From Paramacrobiotus metropolitanus (lineage: Eukaryota > Tardigrada > Eutardigrada > Parachela > Macrobiotidae): a stretch of 64,000 bases of DNA. Position 1 is the first letter of the stretch, and each line of letters begins with the position of its first letter. The notes under the pieces are model-generated. The model searched no databases and was not told the DNA's origin. It saw only the letters and a list, made by a program, of their open reading frames with translations. The stretch is from positions 930,001 through 994,000 of the forward strand of contig NW_026570271.1 of NCBI RefSeq assembly GCF_019649055.1. Reading direction: 5' to 3'. The translations under genes and the position numbers were made by a program. Positions 10,977 through 21,873 of this stretch are shown one piece after another.

Positions 10977-12530
10977 TACTATTATTATTATTATTATTAC
11001 GGCACAAGAGCAGACAACCCCAAAGGGACTTCAAGTCTGGTCGAACAAAAAACATTTGAGCGCTAATGTAAGTATTTAAGACAGATCGACAGATTTGAGT
11101 AGGAATTTAAAGGCAGGTACAGAACTTGCATCAAGAATTTTAGGGTTAACAGCAATAATTTTATCAAGCAGACGCTTTAATCGAAATTCCATAGTCGCCT
11201 CTCCAATAACTCTCCTTGCCCGTGCAGCGTCGACTCTTGCCGGTTTTCGTAAATTGTAGTGCATGGTGTTGTCTTTCACTTTGATCATGTCCAGGAGGTA
11301 AGCGGGAAGAGAAAACTGACTCTTGTTCCAGATCTTGTACAGCCACACCGCATTGCTCTGACGCCATCGGTCGAATATGTGAGGGATACCCAACTTCTGA
11401 TACAGTTCCGGAGTAACCGGCATCTTGTAATCAGTGATGGTTTTCAGAGCTTTACGTTGTAGTCCGGCTAGCTTGTTGCGCTCAGTCGAAGACGCTGCAG
11501 ACCATACCGGCGACTGGTGTGCGATATGGCAACCGAAGCAAGCGTGATAAAGACCTTTGCGCTGTGACATGCTGAGCCCTTGTTGTGCGCGTTTAATCAT
11601 GGCAATGCCGAAATTCCCTTTCCGCTGTACCTTTCTGAACTGATCGTTCCACTTCAGGTGGTTATCGATCTCAACGCCGAGGTACCGTACACATTTTGAT
11701 ATGCCGACAACTGACCCATTGATGACGACTTCTGGATCCGGCTGCATATTGCGATCGGAACATATGTATATCGCTTGGCATTTCTTTTCGTTTATATGCA
11801 GCATATTTTCTTCCATAACCTGGCCAACACGTACCAGTCCATCGTTCAGTTTAGCGGCAGCTATGCTTTTCGTCTTTCCGGTAGCATGAACAATTGTGTC
11901 GTCTGCAAAACAGTCAACATCACAATCTCCTGCGTTAACAGTAAGCACGTCGTTGATGTAGATGGTGAACAGGATTGGACCTAACACAGTGCCCTGCGGG
12001 ACACCAGATGTTAGTGGCAACCAGTCGGATGTTCGCTTGCCATCTCGCACCCTTTGTACTCTGCCAGTGAGGTAACTATGTAGCCACTGCACCACGATGT
12101 CCCCGGCCCCAATTTTTCTCATCTTTTCTAGCAGTCGCGAGTGGCTTACACTATCGAAGGCTTTCTTCAGATCTAAAAAACACACTGCCGTCACACTGCT
12201 ACTATCAACTGCCTTCTTCCACTTCTCCGTTGTTTTCAGTAACAGTGTTTCGCAAGAATAGCCATCTCTGAATCCAGACTGGTTTGGGGACAGAATGTCG
12301 TGTTCTTTTAGGAAGCGCACAATTTGCAATTGCACACATTTCTCGAATAGTTTCGAGAAATTGCAAAGTAACGAAATCGGACGGAAGTCATCAGCACACT
12401 GCGGTGAGGTGCTTTTCGGCAAGGCAAATACTTCAGCTCGCTTAAACACGGAAGGAAACACTCCCTCCCGCAGCGATTGGTTTACCATCTGCGTTAAGGC
12501 TGGGGCGATTACTATGACATCTGACTGTAT
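10977..12530 (-). mobile_element. 5'-truncated non-LTR retrotransposon (Jockey/I-like)
   Basis: Minus-strand insertion with the reverse-transcriptase part of ORF2 (12488-11076) and a 3' (TAA)n tail, seen on the plus strand as (ATT)n at 10977-10999. In the coding frame a stop occurs just upstream, near 12528, and there is no endonuclease domain or ORF1, so the copy is truncated at its 5' end as expected for incomplete reverse transcription. A simple TAA repeat at the 3' end is typical of I-factor-type elements, whereas Jockey elements usually end in poly-A. Target-site duplications were not found by eye. Confidence 0.75.
11076..12488 (-). CDS. Non-LTR retrotransposon reverse transcriptase, partial ORF2
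   Basis: A 470-codon frame, uninterrupted to its stop, with the ordered motifs of a non-LTR reverse transcriptase: FRPISLLCNFSKLFEK, the catalytic Asp motif FLDLKKAFDSV, the SGVPQGTVLGPILF motif and the active-site FADD box (CFADDTIVHA), followed by the ISKCVRYLGVEID thumb segment and a C-terminal region. The true start of ORF2 is missing: the frame remains coding upstream of the first ATG (IAPALTQ) and then hits a stop. The AP endonuclease is absent, so the copy cannot mobilise itself. Lack of internal stops suggests a fairly recent insertion. It belongs to the element annotated at 10977-12530. Confidence 0.9.
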   Translation of the reverse strand: MVNQSLREGVFPSVFKRAEVFALPKSTSPQCADDFRPISLLCNFSKLFEKCVQLQIVRFLKEHDILSPNQSGFRDGYSCETLLLKTTEKWKKAVDSSSVTAVCFLDLKKAFDSVSHSRLLEKMRKIGAGDIVVQWLHSYLTGRVQRVRDGKRTSDWLPLTSGVPQGTVLGPILFTIYINDVLTVNAGDCDVDCFADDTIVHATGKTKSIAAAKLNDGLVRVGQVMEENMLHINEKKCQAIYICSDRNMQPDPEVVINGSVVGISKCVRYLGVEIDNHLKWNDQFRKVQRKGNFGIAMIKRAQQGLSMSQRKGLYHACFGCHIAHQSPVWSAASSTERNKLAGLQRKALKTITDYKMPVTPELYQKLGIPHIFDRWRQSNAVWLYKIWNKSQFSLPAYLLDMIKVKDNTMHYNLRKPARVDAARARRVIGEATMEFRLKRLLDKIIAVNPKILDASSVPAFKFLLKSVDLS

Positions 12531-12737
12531 GATTTATCATAATATTATCGTTAGCATGTTTAGGCATTAAATTATTGTTCTATCAGAGCTTGGTTGCCTA
12601 ATGTTCAGTTTTCGGGTTTCTGTGTTCTGGTTGCACCGGTGCAGTTCATATTGATAAGTCCAACATAATGTCGATATCAATAAAAACAATCAATGTCCGT
12701 AGCGGGTCAACACATTTGGAATGTGGCAGCTGCTCAA

Positions 12738-14463
12738 TCAATTCCCGGTGCCATTCAGTACAAAAATGGCCGGCAGTTTTGGATAGCGAGCAGATATCTG
12801 CTCCAGTGTGGGAAGTCGTGATAAATCTTGCTTTTGATCTTGCATTTGATACACGAAGAGCACATACGTCACCAACAGTCCAAAAATCTATTAACAAGAA
12901 GCCGCTAAAAATGTTATATCGGTTTTACGGAGGTGCAGTACATGGCATATTATTGAGGGTAGGTACAAAATGGTCCAAATCTAATTTTAAAACTATTAAA
13001 ACTAATAAAACCAAACGTTTTAATTAATTAATAAATACATCGCATCGACAGTGATTTCTCAAAAAGTTTTAATGGTTTTAAAAGTTTTAAGAGTTTTAAA
13101 GGTTTTAAGAGTTTTAAAGGTTTTAAGGGTTTTAAAGGTTTTGAGGGTTTTAAAGACTTGGACCACTTTGTACCTACAGTGTATTATTGTCGAATTACCG
13201 TGAATGCGGCTTCGCGCGTGATGTACATAAACCCTCCAATGGTCATGGCCACACGGTTATTCTCCAACCTTGACACGAAATTCCCCAGAGCAAACCGACC
13301 TTCGTTGCTCTTCATATTCAATGTCATCTTATGAAGATGCGGGAGCACAGCATGGGCCTGCACAACACACGGTTATTCGGAGTAATACTTATCACACTTC
13401 AAATTGATCGGACTCGTACCTGCTCGCTCATCATAATTGCCAGTCCCGTCCGCATGGAGGAATTTACCGCAGATACAATTACCAATACACAGGCAAAGAG
13501 GATGATATCATTCTCTTGATAACTACTGAAATGCACTCCATGCTTATACATCGCAAAGGACGTCAAACTGATGAATCCCATCAGATCCACTCCGTACAGC
13601 ATGAATATCAACAGTGACACCAGGCGATCAAAATCCAGTACCAACTGGGACAACTCCAAGTGCACTGCGGCTAAACACTTAATCCTGTCTTCATGATACT
13701 CCAAGGGAATAAAAGGATTATGGACGATATTCCGCACATTCTCCTTTACATTCTTGAAACACAGAGCCAAGGCGAACATAATCAAGCAGATAAGCAGTTG
13801 TGGATAAACATCAAGACCTTCATCAAAGAACATCATGATGGCGTACAGCACACAGATCATCCAGATCGGGATATCCAACATAACCGGATGGTCAACCGTG
13901 CACGACCAACAGTGGGTGGCATTAAGCGGGATAGCGCGTTTTGTCGCGGCTAAAGAGAAAGTCTTAGCCACCGCCCAGATAATCCCAGCGATGGCCATCC
14001 CGCTCCACACCGTCAATCCAACGGCTAAATAATTAATTGACGATTTGATTTGCGACAACGCACCAATTTGCTTTTCACACACTCGCGCAACCGCCTTCAG
14101 GATCCGCCGGTATTCTTTGCGCCGACGGAGAATGAGGACGATGGTGATGGCGGCTTTGGAGATGTAGCATGCCCGGAAGATACTCATCGTCACCGCGGTG
14201 AACTCCAGTTTGGACAGCTGCACCTGGTAGCGTTTCCATGAGCGTAGTGAATCGACCACCCCGATCCCGATGGCGAAGATCAACAGGATGGCTTGTAAGC
14301 AGCGCCAGGCGAACACAGCGGTGTAGCGTTTCTTGGTGCGGATAGATTTCAAGCTCTCGGTACGGATGCCGAAGATCTTGGCGAGATGGAAAAGAATGCA
14401 GACTCCGCGCGACTGCCAGACGCCGGGCTTCATTGGAGAACGTGAATCCTTCAAGACGAGCAT
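12738..14463 (-). CDS. Insect-type gustatory receptor-like 7TM chemoreceptor
   Basis: Three exons on the minus strand: 14463-13420, 13357-13199 and 12887-12738, all phase 0 (gtacga..gcag; gtaatt..aatag), giving about 450 aa. Several hydrophobic segments are visible (for example AVGLTVWSGMAIAGIIWAVA and IPIWMICVLYAIMMFF). The last exons carry the signature C-terminus of the gustatory receptor family: RVAMTIGGFMYITREAAFT, spliced to IFGLLVTYVLFVYQ, matching the TYhhhhhQ motif of the last helix. These receptors are odorant/gustatory-type ligand-gated channels in the plasma membrane of sensory cells. The cytoplasmic-type N-terminus includes TKKRYTAVFAWRCLQ. After the TY..Q motif there is an unusually long polar tail of about 35 residues ending LPAIFVLNGTGN. 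Intact throughout. Ligand unknown. Confidence 0.85.
13066..13160. repeat. Degenerate (G)TTTTAA tandem repeat in an intron
   Basis: About ten imperfect 9-10-bp units of the form GTTTTAA(A/G)(G) within the second intron of the chemoreceptor gene. AT-rich satellite-like tract; no function implied. Confidence 0.8.
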
Positions 14464-15602
14464 GGTATCAGAAAGGTCAACTTTTTATTATAGGGAAATT
14501 ACATGTTAGATATGGCATAATGACGAATTGAGCGGGTTGTTTCTCATGGACAAATGTTTATAAGGACCAATGAGTGCTGACTTAGCGAGAATTAGTTGGA
14601 CATTGCTGGCAGGAATTCAGACGTTTCTCGTCCATGCGTGATCTGTTCTTGTACGCGCTTTAGTCCCTAAGGAACCATGACTGACAAAGAGCGGCAGCCG
14701 CATATTCTACGTACATATTCGAGTTTAGTGGCCCCAGTGGCGCTCATGGTACTTCCAGTGTCAGAGAACTTGTAGGAAAATTCGAAGTACTCGCATGCAT
14801 CTGCTCCTGAAATACCTTACGATGCAGTAGCAAATGGTGACTTCAGTTAGCGTTTAAAATAGCCAATCGGAAAGGATTCATTGCATGTATTAATAATTTT
14901 TATTTATAAATAATGTATAAAATATTTGCTGTGAGGTACCTCCATGCGGTAGCATGGTTACAGTATGATCAACTGATGCAGCTCGCATAAAGTGGGTGGG
15001 CGGTAGTTTCTGATGTATGGACTATGAGTGGTTGTTGAGAAAACTGGAAGTGCCAGTCCAGTGGTCCACTATTTTTATTCCTACGTGAAATATTTACCAG
15101 GGAATTAGAAACCGATGATCCGGCAAAAATTTTCTATGGCAGGCTTCTTGCAAACTATCGAAAGCAGCTCTATGAAGTCATGTTTAAACAATTAATATAA
15201 ATCTGTTCAGTTAATATTCTGGTGTCCGACTGATACTGCGATATGGGAACAGAACCAAAATAAGACTGCTATAACATAAACACCATTTTTAATTATCATG
15301 ACATAGTGGGTTTATCTGAACTGGACATACTCATCAAGACACTTTTATAAGAATGAAAACTAAGGATATGACACGTTAAATTATACAAGATTGCGGACCA
15401 GCCAAATGGAACCATTCAAATAGACTAGAGTCACTACACTACAAAGTACTTGCAGCTTATCATAGTTATTCAAAACTCCAGAATTTATTCCGGATATTGC
15501 AACGGAAGCATCAACCATAATGCCAGACACGCAGGTCCACGTTTCAACACTCCTAGGGTAGGGTCAGTTAGTCAAGTTACTGCAGCATTCATTTGTTGTC
15601 AC
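14464..15602. other. Intergenic, no confident gene
   Basis: Upstream flank of the chemoreceptor gene. A 32-codon plus-strand frame begins at 14677 (MTDKERQPHILRTYSSLV) but has no supporting context. The rest is AT-rich with stops in all frames. Confidence 0.3.
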
Positions 15603-16043
15603 TTAACGGTCACACTTTCCATTTCCGTTGACATCTCCTGCAGCGATTTTCATAATCGCAATGGCCAACTGCATCTTCAGGAGGATTTTTTGCGATCCAG
15701 GGCAAGGAGGCAAGTGGAAAGCATGGTGATATTGCCTATTGATGAACAAGTTGGTGGATTCCGGACGTACCCCCAAGTAGCGTTTGGCCGATTTCAAAGC
15801 TTCCGGTTTCGGAAGCTCGAACAACTCCCGCGTCCATTCGTCTGAAAGGGCCCGACGCAAATCAGCAACCGTCACCGCTCTCCTGTCTCCAGTTAGCATG
15901 CTAACACCGGCATCTGTGAGGATCTTAAATAAAGCTCGCCCGTCGATTTCTCCCTTCCACCAAAGAACGAGGGTCTTCATCGTCTCATCGGTAAATGGCA
16001 TTTGAGCCAGCGGTACATTCTCCGAAGCTTTCCCTCCGTCCAT
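15603..16043 (-). CDS. Degenerate member of the glycine-zipper/J-domain family
   Basis: Single-exon frame; the start is either M at 16043 or an in-frame M at 16085. It is a clear paralogue of the plus-strand gene at 44154-45585: TLVLWWKGEIDGRALFKILTDAG against ITRWWKGEISGQRVAKNLID, then ELFELPKPEALKSAKRYLG against KLFDIPRDEALEKAYTFFG, and LLKMQLAIAIMKIAAGD against FLKVQACMAIIKVARGE. Two features are lost. The glycine-rich hydrophobic stretch between WWKGE and the J-like part is replaced by a short segment, and the J-domain loop HPDKGG is replaced by HLPPCPG, so the Hsp70-stimulating HPD tripeptide is gone. The first exon of the family was not found upstream. It may be a decaying or neofunctionalised copy. 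Confidence 0.6.
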   Translation of the reverse strand: MDGGKASENVPLAQMPFTDETMKTLVLWWKGEIDGRALFKILTDAGVSMLTGDRRAVTVADLRRALSDEWTRELFELPKPEALKSAKRYLGVRPESTNLFINRQYHHAFHLPPCPGSQKILLKMQLAIAIMKIAAGDVNGNGKCDR

Positions 16044-16653
16044 GGCACACGCATACACTTCGCTAAAATACAAATTCTTGAACAACTATCACTGAAAATG
16101 CTTAGCTGATCTGACACTGAACAAGCTCAGACAAACTAAATGATGCAAATTGCTCAGGATTTGTAAATGCAACAACGCGCTTTACTCGTTGCGACAGAAT
16201 GATTGCTTAAATAGCCCTCGTTTCTAAGCCACATGCAAGCGAGCATACATCGGGAGGTACATCGAAAACGGATCTTTTCAGTAATTGATTCCGGATATAA
16301 ACGCAACCGGCGACTAATAGCTTCTGTACACTCTATTCACAAATGTATTCGTGTGTTCTTTCCTCAGACGAAAACATTATCAATGCTATAATAATATTGT
16401 CTCTGCGCAGAAGTGCAGGATTATCAGGATTAAAATTTCTGACAGGCAGCTATATTGTTTTATCAACAACGTACTTTAAGAAATTCTTCTAGACGGCTTG
16501 TGTCATCGTTGTAATTTGTAAACGATGCACATACTACGCGCTAATGACACACGGCACCTATAACAAAATATTTTTAGCAAAGCAATCCTGGAAATCTTTT
16601 CAAAGCAGGCAAAAATCCGAGGTGCGGTTGAGCCTAATTAAATGCGTTATGTA

Positions 16654-17158
16654 CAAGCCCATCCAACAATTCTTTGACCGCTGTAAGCGCAGCGCATATA
16701 AATCGCGCACAGTAATGCAAATACGCATCGTAGTGTAGTGGCAGATATTTTTATGAATATTCAACCAACAATAATATATTAGATCACAATTAATCACCGA
16801 TAAAGCATCATCACAGTTAAAATTATCAGGTTAATCAACAAAACCAAACAGATCGCAGTTAGAATTATCATAGTTAAATTACCAGTAACTACAAAAGAAA
16901 CAGATCAGTTTATGAACTACCATTCATGAAACGAAATATGGAACAAAATATCAGTACTCAGTTCGAGCGCCACCTGCGTGGAAGACCTTCTCATATCGCA
17001 CTGGAATAGATTTGTAAAGATTCTGGCAGATTTGTTGCTTATTTACGTTGAATACGCAGACTCATGTGGCGTGATGTGTCGAAGCACATTAAATGGCTCA
17101 AGCCCACGTTTCTTTAAATTCCCGCTTACAGCGGTCAAAGAATTGTTGGATGGGCTTG
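16654..17158. mobile_element. TA-flanked MITE, copy 2
   Basis: Second copy (505 bp) of the element at 5136-5634, in opposite orientation. TA dinucleotides flank it at 16652-16653 and 17159-17160. Terminal inverted repeats begin CAAGCCCATCCAACAATTCT. The block 17030-17158 matches 5136-5268 (reverse complement) closely, including the outward-facing segment with GCAGATTTGTTGCTTATTTA. Confidence 0.8.
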
Positions 17159-17709
17159 TACATACTTGTATTTGCGGCGCAGGTATTGAGGCATTAATGT
17201 GCAAATAAAGCAGTACTTATATTTTTTTAATGCGCAGGTTAAGAACTGAAAATGACCTTTTTAGCGTAATACCGAAAATGAAACACTGAAATTTCGTTAA
17301 TATTGTCACGATAGTCATTTAGTGACAGTCTGACAGAAAGATCAGGTTTTCATTAGGTTATGACCCACTAAATTCCAACATACTCGCAAGTCCAAAATAA
17401 GCTGCATGATTCAATGTAATCGAAGTCAATCAAACCTTCTAAGTTCTAACCCCATGGTTAACACGGTGTACGGTTTTCAGCTTATGCTGTCGAATTTTTA
17501 TTGTTTCCATCTCTTTTGCCTTACGAAAATTAAGAAAGCATGACTTTGCTTTCATGCTCGCATTTATTTACGGGTAATTTCAATATCCCATCGGTTATCT
17601 GGGCAGCATTCAGCTTCGTTAGGAAAGTGTTCAACATGAGGTGCCTTAAAGTTCAGGAACTTCGTGGCAGAATTCACGAACCAAAAAATTAAAATCCGAA
17701 TGACTCCTA

Positions 17710-18373
17710 CTACCCGCCGACACCGGCCTGTTTGCCTACATACAGCGGCAGGCACGGATCATTCGGGTCGGCGTTCTCGGGCGTCATAGCATAGGGCTTG
17801 AGCGGGTTTTCGGCTGTTGGCACCGGAAGACACTGATATCGGAGGCTGTAGTGCGTCGTCGGGCAACGGCTTTCTTCGTCCGGCTTTGCAGGGATAAATG
17901 AACAGCTGCCATGGGCCCCGGAACATTCATGGGCAATCCACAGCGTGTACGGACAGCCGTTGTAGTGGAAACCTCCCTCGCATGTGCGATTGATCTCCAC
18001 CCATCCTTCGTAGAAGATCCAAGTGCCCCCCAAAAACCACACGATTGGGTTTTCCGGGTTTAGACATTTCATGGAATCAATCGACGAACCTACGTTCCAT
18101 GTTGCGATGGATAATTCGTGAGCGATAGGTTTTCCGGCTCTTGTAGTCCGATTCGTCATCTCGATTTCGAGATCGATGTCCTTGTGGATGGCTTTATTTG
18201 TTGTCACTGGTATGGCATCACTGTAACCCCAGGTGATATGCATGACGACAATACCCTGTAAAGCAAAGGAAAGCATTGAGTCAACCGAAATTAACGAACA
18301 ATTCCAGAGGAGGGTTTTCGTTACTGACTAGCAAAGAGACGGTAGCCGCCGAAATCTGTTGGCTGTTTCTCAT
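17710..18373 (-). CDS. Secreted cysteine-rich family protein, copy 1
   Basis: Two exons: 18373-18329 (15 codons, MRNSQQISAATVSLL) and 18255-17710, joined in phase 0 (gtcagt...ttacag). The small first exon plus GIVVMHITWGYSDA form the signal peptide. The mature part has the family core: an N-terminal NKAIHKDIDLEIEMTNRT segment, IVWFLGGTW, CEGGFHYNGCPYTL, AHECSGAHGSC, a PDE tripeptide, CPTTHYSLRYQCLP, NPLKPYA and DPCLPLYV. At least eight cysteines in conserved positions and several N-x-T sites suggest a disulfide-stabilised extracellular glycoprotein. First of seven same-strand paralogues extending to 32.8 kb. The family is not one I recognise. Confidence 0.75.
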
Positions 18374-19317
18374 TTCAATTTGAAAGTTGTTGATGTATAT
18401 AAATTTATTAAGGACTCATTGAACATCGGCAGCAATTAGAATCTCACACGTGCTGGACCTTGTACAACTACTAGTAAGTTAAAAGTAATGCCGTTTAATT
18501 CTGACAACCGCTCGACTCGGGCTGCGGAAATGCAAGGCAAACCGGCAAATGGCTTTTTTTTATATCACCGCAGCTTTTGCTTTTCTTCGGCGTAAAAGCA
18601 ACGGGAAACGCGGACTTTGGTTAAGCCAGTCTGATCACACACCAGATATGCGGCATTGAAGTAACCCAACAAATCTTGAAATATTGTTTTCACGAGTATA
18701 AGTATTGGTGCTGATGAAAACTAGTCACTATCACCTAACCCGAAAGCTCGTAAACGGCCCCGGTCAGCACCTCCCGCTTAAGTGTCTAAATTTTCCCAGT
18801 ACAAATAGAAATAGTTTCTATATTACAAATATTTCAGTATATTACTCAGGATTCGTCTTTTGCTGTTACAGTTTTGCGAGTTGCACGGTGACCTGCCGAT
18901 CGCCAGCCAAATAATTTTTGATTTTGTTTCTCTGTGAGATTCATACCATGACCAAGCACATTTTGTGCATAAATAATGTCAAAAGACTTAAGAGTAGTGA
19001 CTACTTAAGACTGCTACATATAAAGGCATTATGCGTTCAATAAATTTAAAAAAGCAGTGAGGCATTGTTTGTTCAAATGGAAACTATACCAGTGCACATA
19101 GTGACAGTGTGGTTTCAGTTCTGGAGACATGTTGACGGTTGACAGAGTTTACTAACAGAACGATATTTTCTCAAGCCGCTCGGTACATCGACAGCAAGCT
19201 GCGGAAAGCGAGTGCACGGTGCTCTATCGAAAAACATCACTGGCAGTAATAAAAGCGCAGCGAAATCTAAGTACGTAGAAAATTTCGGCAGAAATTTGAA
19301 GATGTACAGATATGTTG
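18374..19317. other. Intergenic between copies 1 and 2
   Basis: Presumed promoter of copy 1 and 3' region of copy 2. No further gene or repeat recognised. Confidence 0.35.
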
Positions 19318-19993
19318 CTAATGGCCAGCAACACCGGTATGTTTGGCAACATACAACGGCAGGCAAGGATCATTGGGATCGGCGTTCTTCGGCGCCACCG
19401 CGTAAGACTTGAGCGGTTTATCGGCTGTTGGCTCGGGCAAACACTGATACGCGAAGTTGAAGTGCGTCGTTGGACAGCGGCTCTCTTCGTCCGGTTTGAC
19501 TGGTTTGAACGGGCAGTTTCCCTTGAATCCAGAGCACTCATGGGCCAGTCGCAGCGTAAAGGGGCATCCCTGGTAGTGGAAGCCTCCCGGGCAGGTCCGG
19601 TTAATGGTATCCGATTTGTCCATGAACGTCCAAGTACTGCCCAGGATCCACACGATCGGGGTCTCAGGATGGATGCAGTTGATGGAACCGGACGACTCAA
19701 TGATCCAAGTTGAGTTGGACAGTTCGTACGGCATAGGCTTTCCGGTTCTCTTAGAAGTCCGGTTAGTCACTTCGGGCTCGAGACTGATGTCCTGGTGGAT
19801 GGCTTTATTGGCTGTTACAGGTGTGGCATCAGTGTAACTGTAGCTGCACAGCATCATGGCGACACTCTGAAACAAAAATTAAGGAAAGTTCACGATGCAC
19901 TAACAAACGAAAACTGTTTAAAATTCTGTGAACTTGCTCGTTACTGACCAGCAGGACTGCAGACGTCGTTAAGAGAGCTTGCTTGTTTGCCAT
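19318..19993 (-). CDS. Secreted cysteine-rich family protein, copy 2
   Basis: Exons 19993-19949 (MANKQALLTTSAVLL) and 19866-19318, phase 0, with the same 15-codon first exon and gtcagt donor as copy 1. Closest relative of copy 1: ATPVTANKAIHQDI, IVWILGSTWTF, CPGGFHYQGCPFTL, AHECSGFKGNC, EESRCPTTHFNFAYQCLP, KPLKSYA, DPCLPLYVAK. Conserved cysteines are all present. Predicted secreted; function unknown. A recent tandem duplicate pair with copy 1, judging by shared splice sites and about half of residues identical by eye. Confidence 0.75.
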
Positions 19994-21027
19994 TTCTCAC
20001 GTGGAAAGGTTGCTAAACGCACTTGAATCAACAAATCAGTGCATACCACTAGCCACTAGCGCCTTAATCTTATAAGCTTTTACACAATATCAAAGGTGCC
20101 CGTTAAATTGCTGCTGCAGCTTGCAAGGCCTGTGAAATGCAAGGTAAACAGACAGGTTCTTTTTATACCGACTAATGTAGTCTGATTACTGAAAAATCTG
20201 CTTTCCTTGGCAGTGGAAACAATTTTAAAAATTGGACTTCGGCAGAATTAGACCGATCACGAGTTAGATACGTGGCCAGTAGCCATAATTTGATCCATTA
20301 ATCATGCCAAGGTTTTGGCACCCAATTAAACTTTATAACAAACCGCGGAGTCGCCGACATAGTAGTCATACTACTCGTATTTTATGCTAACCGCAACATT
20401 GTACAACTGCAAAAGAAACTGCACTGAATTACGGAATACTGTGGTATAAAACCTGCTTTTGGATGTTCACTGTTAGCGGTACCGGTAAATATGTATGGCT
20501 CGACCGTTGCGTTTTTCTTCGGTAGTGGCTTATGCGTTTATGAGATTACAAGCTTTTTCCGTTCACCCGTTCCTGAGACGGGCTTGTATGCATGTCACAG
20601 TTCTGTTCGCCTGTTTTAATTTACGAAAATCTAAGTGTGAAAACGGATCTGTTTGTTAATTTTGATTGAAAAAATTATTTTGCATTCAAATACTAATAAC
20701 CGGTGCATTAACCCAATAAGGTTGGGCAAACTGGTTACAGCATGGCTTTGTGTCAGTTAATCACCTAGGTTGGGCCAACTGGTTTGCTACGGTGTTGTGG
20801 CGTGAAAGAACTAATAAATCAAAGCCACCTGTGCAAAGCTGAATAGTATAAGTGCATACCTACAAACCTACAGTAATTGGTGAAACGGATCGAGAAGAAA
20901 TTTAGGTAATTTAGCACGAACCGCTGATGGTACCTATGGATTCTTATAAATATGGTAATGTGGATGCTTATAAAACCTTTTAGTACACTTTTGAATTTTT
21001 TCGGACCGATACAACGGTTTAACCCCC
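19994..21027. other. Intergenic upstream of copy 2
   Basis: No gene recognised. A short direct duplication (GTTGGGC(C)AACTGGTT) occurs at about 20721-20738 and 20770-20787. Confidence 0.3.
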
Positions 21028-21105
21028 GAAAACCAGCAGTTTCCTTTGAATACAGAACATTCATGGGCTACTTTCAGCATGACGGGGCATCCTTGGTACA
21101 AGTAG
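21028..21105 (-). pseudogene. Relic of a secreted cysteine-rich family gene
   Basis: A short decayed fragment that aligns at the DNA level with the cysteine core of copy 2 (its 19510-19580 region). Shared blocks include CAGTTTCC(T/C)TTGAAT, CA(T/C)TCATGGGC and GGGGCATCC(T/C)TGGTA. No surrounding exon is conserved. It shows the array was once larger. Confidence 0.6.
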
Positions 21106-21873
21106 TGATGCTCGCTTACCTACAGAAACCTTGTTTAGCGACGAAATTGTTTTCCGCCTTTATTTTTGCTACTTATATATTTTACTACTTATATATTTTT
21201 ACTACTTATAGACTACTTATATAGTATACGTTACGATATTTTAATAAATTTGCTGGACAATGTTTTTCAGTCAATTTGCTTCCCACAATAACAATGAGAT
21301 TATTGTTAGTTATAGTACGCACTCCACCCAGTTTAACTGGTCGATTTGGCTGCTCGGCGAGGGTGGAGCGGATGGGGGCGGCGTCGGCAACTCGCATGAT
21401 AATATCAGCGCTTGCAGCAGTACTCTGTACAGATCTGTATTTTCAATGGATGGTCTGTGTTCGGTTCGTTTTAGGCGACGCCTTAAGGCTTCACTTTCTA
21501 AAAAGTCTCCATTGCGTTATCTACGGATAGTCTAATCAGTACAGATGTATCAGACGGCGACATTATTAATGCATAAGGATTTGTCAAAACTTCGTTTGGG
21601 TTTGTCAAAGTTTACTTTAAACAAAGAAACATATTTCAGAAAGCAGGTACAAGCAAAAACAAAAGTAAAAAGCACAAAATGTCTTAAAAAATTTTTTTAA
21701 GGCGGAAGATATGACAGAATAGCGAAGGAACAAATACGTTTTTTTCTTTTTGTCTCAAAAGGGGTACCTATAGTTTTTACGTATAAGATGGTGTGGGCAA
21801 TAGAGAACACAAAAAGAGCATCAACAAGGGTGCAGAAGGGGATGGCTACAGATAACGGGAGTGAAAAGGGGTG

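Noticed and set aside
12646-12897. 83-codon minus-strand frame starting MLIDFWTVGDVCALRV
   Set aside because: Out-of-frame reading of the third chemoreceptor exon; the correct frame gives LLVTYVLFVYQ.
14677-14775. 32-codon plus-strand frame MTDKERQPHILR...
   Set aside because: Too short, no signal peptide or paralogue; indistinguishable from chance.
19312-19713. 133-codon plus-strand frame and a 158-codon minus-strand frame over the same DNA
   Set aside because: Both overlap the second exon of secreted-family copy 2 in wrong frames; only the frame with the conserved cysteines is shared among paralogues.
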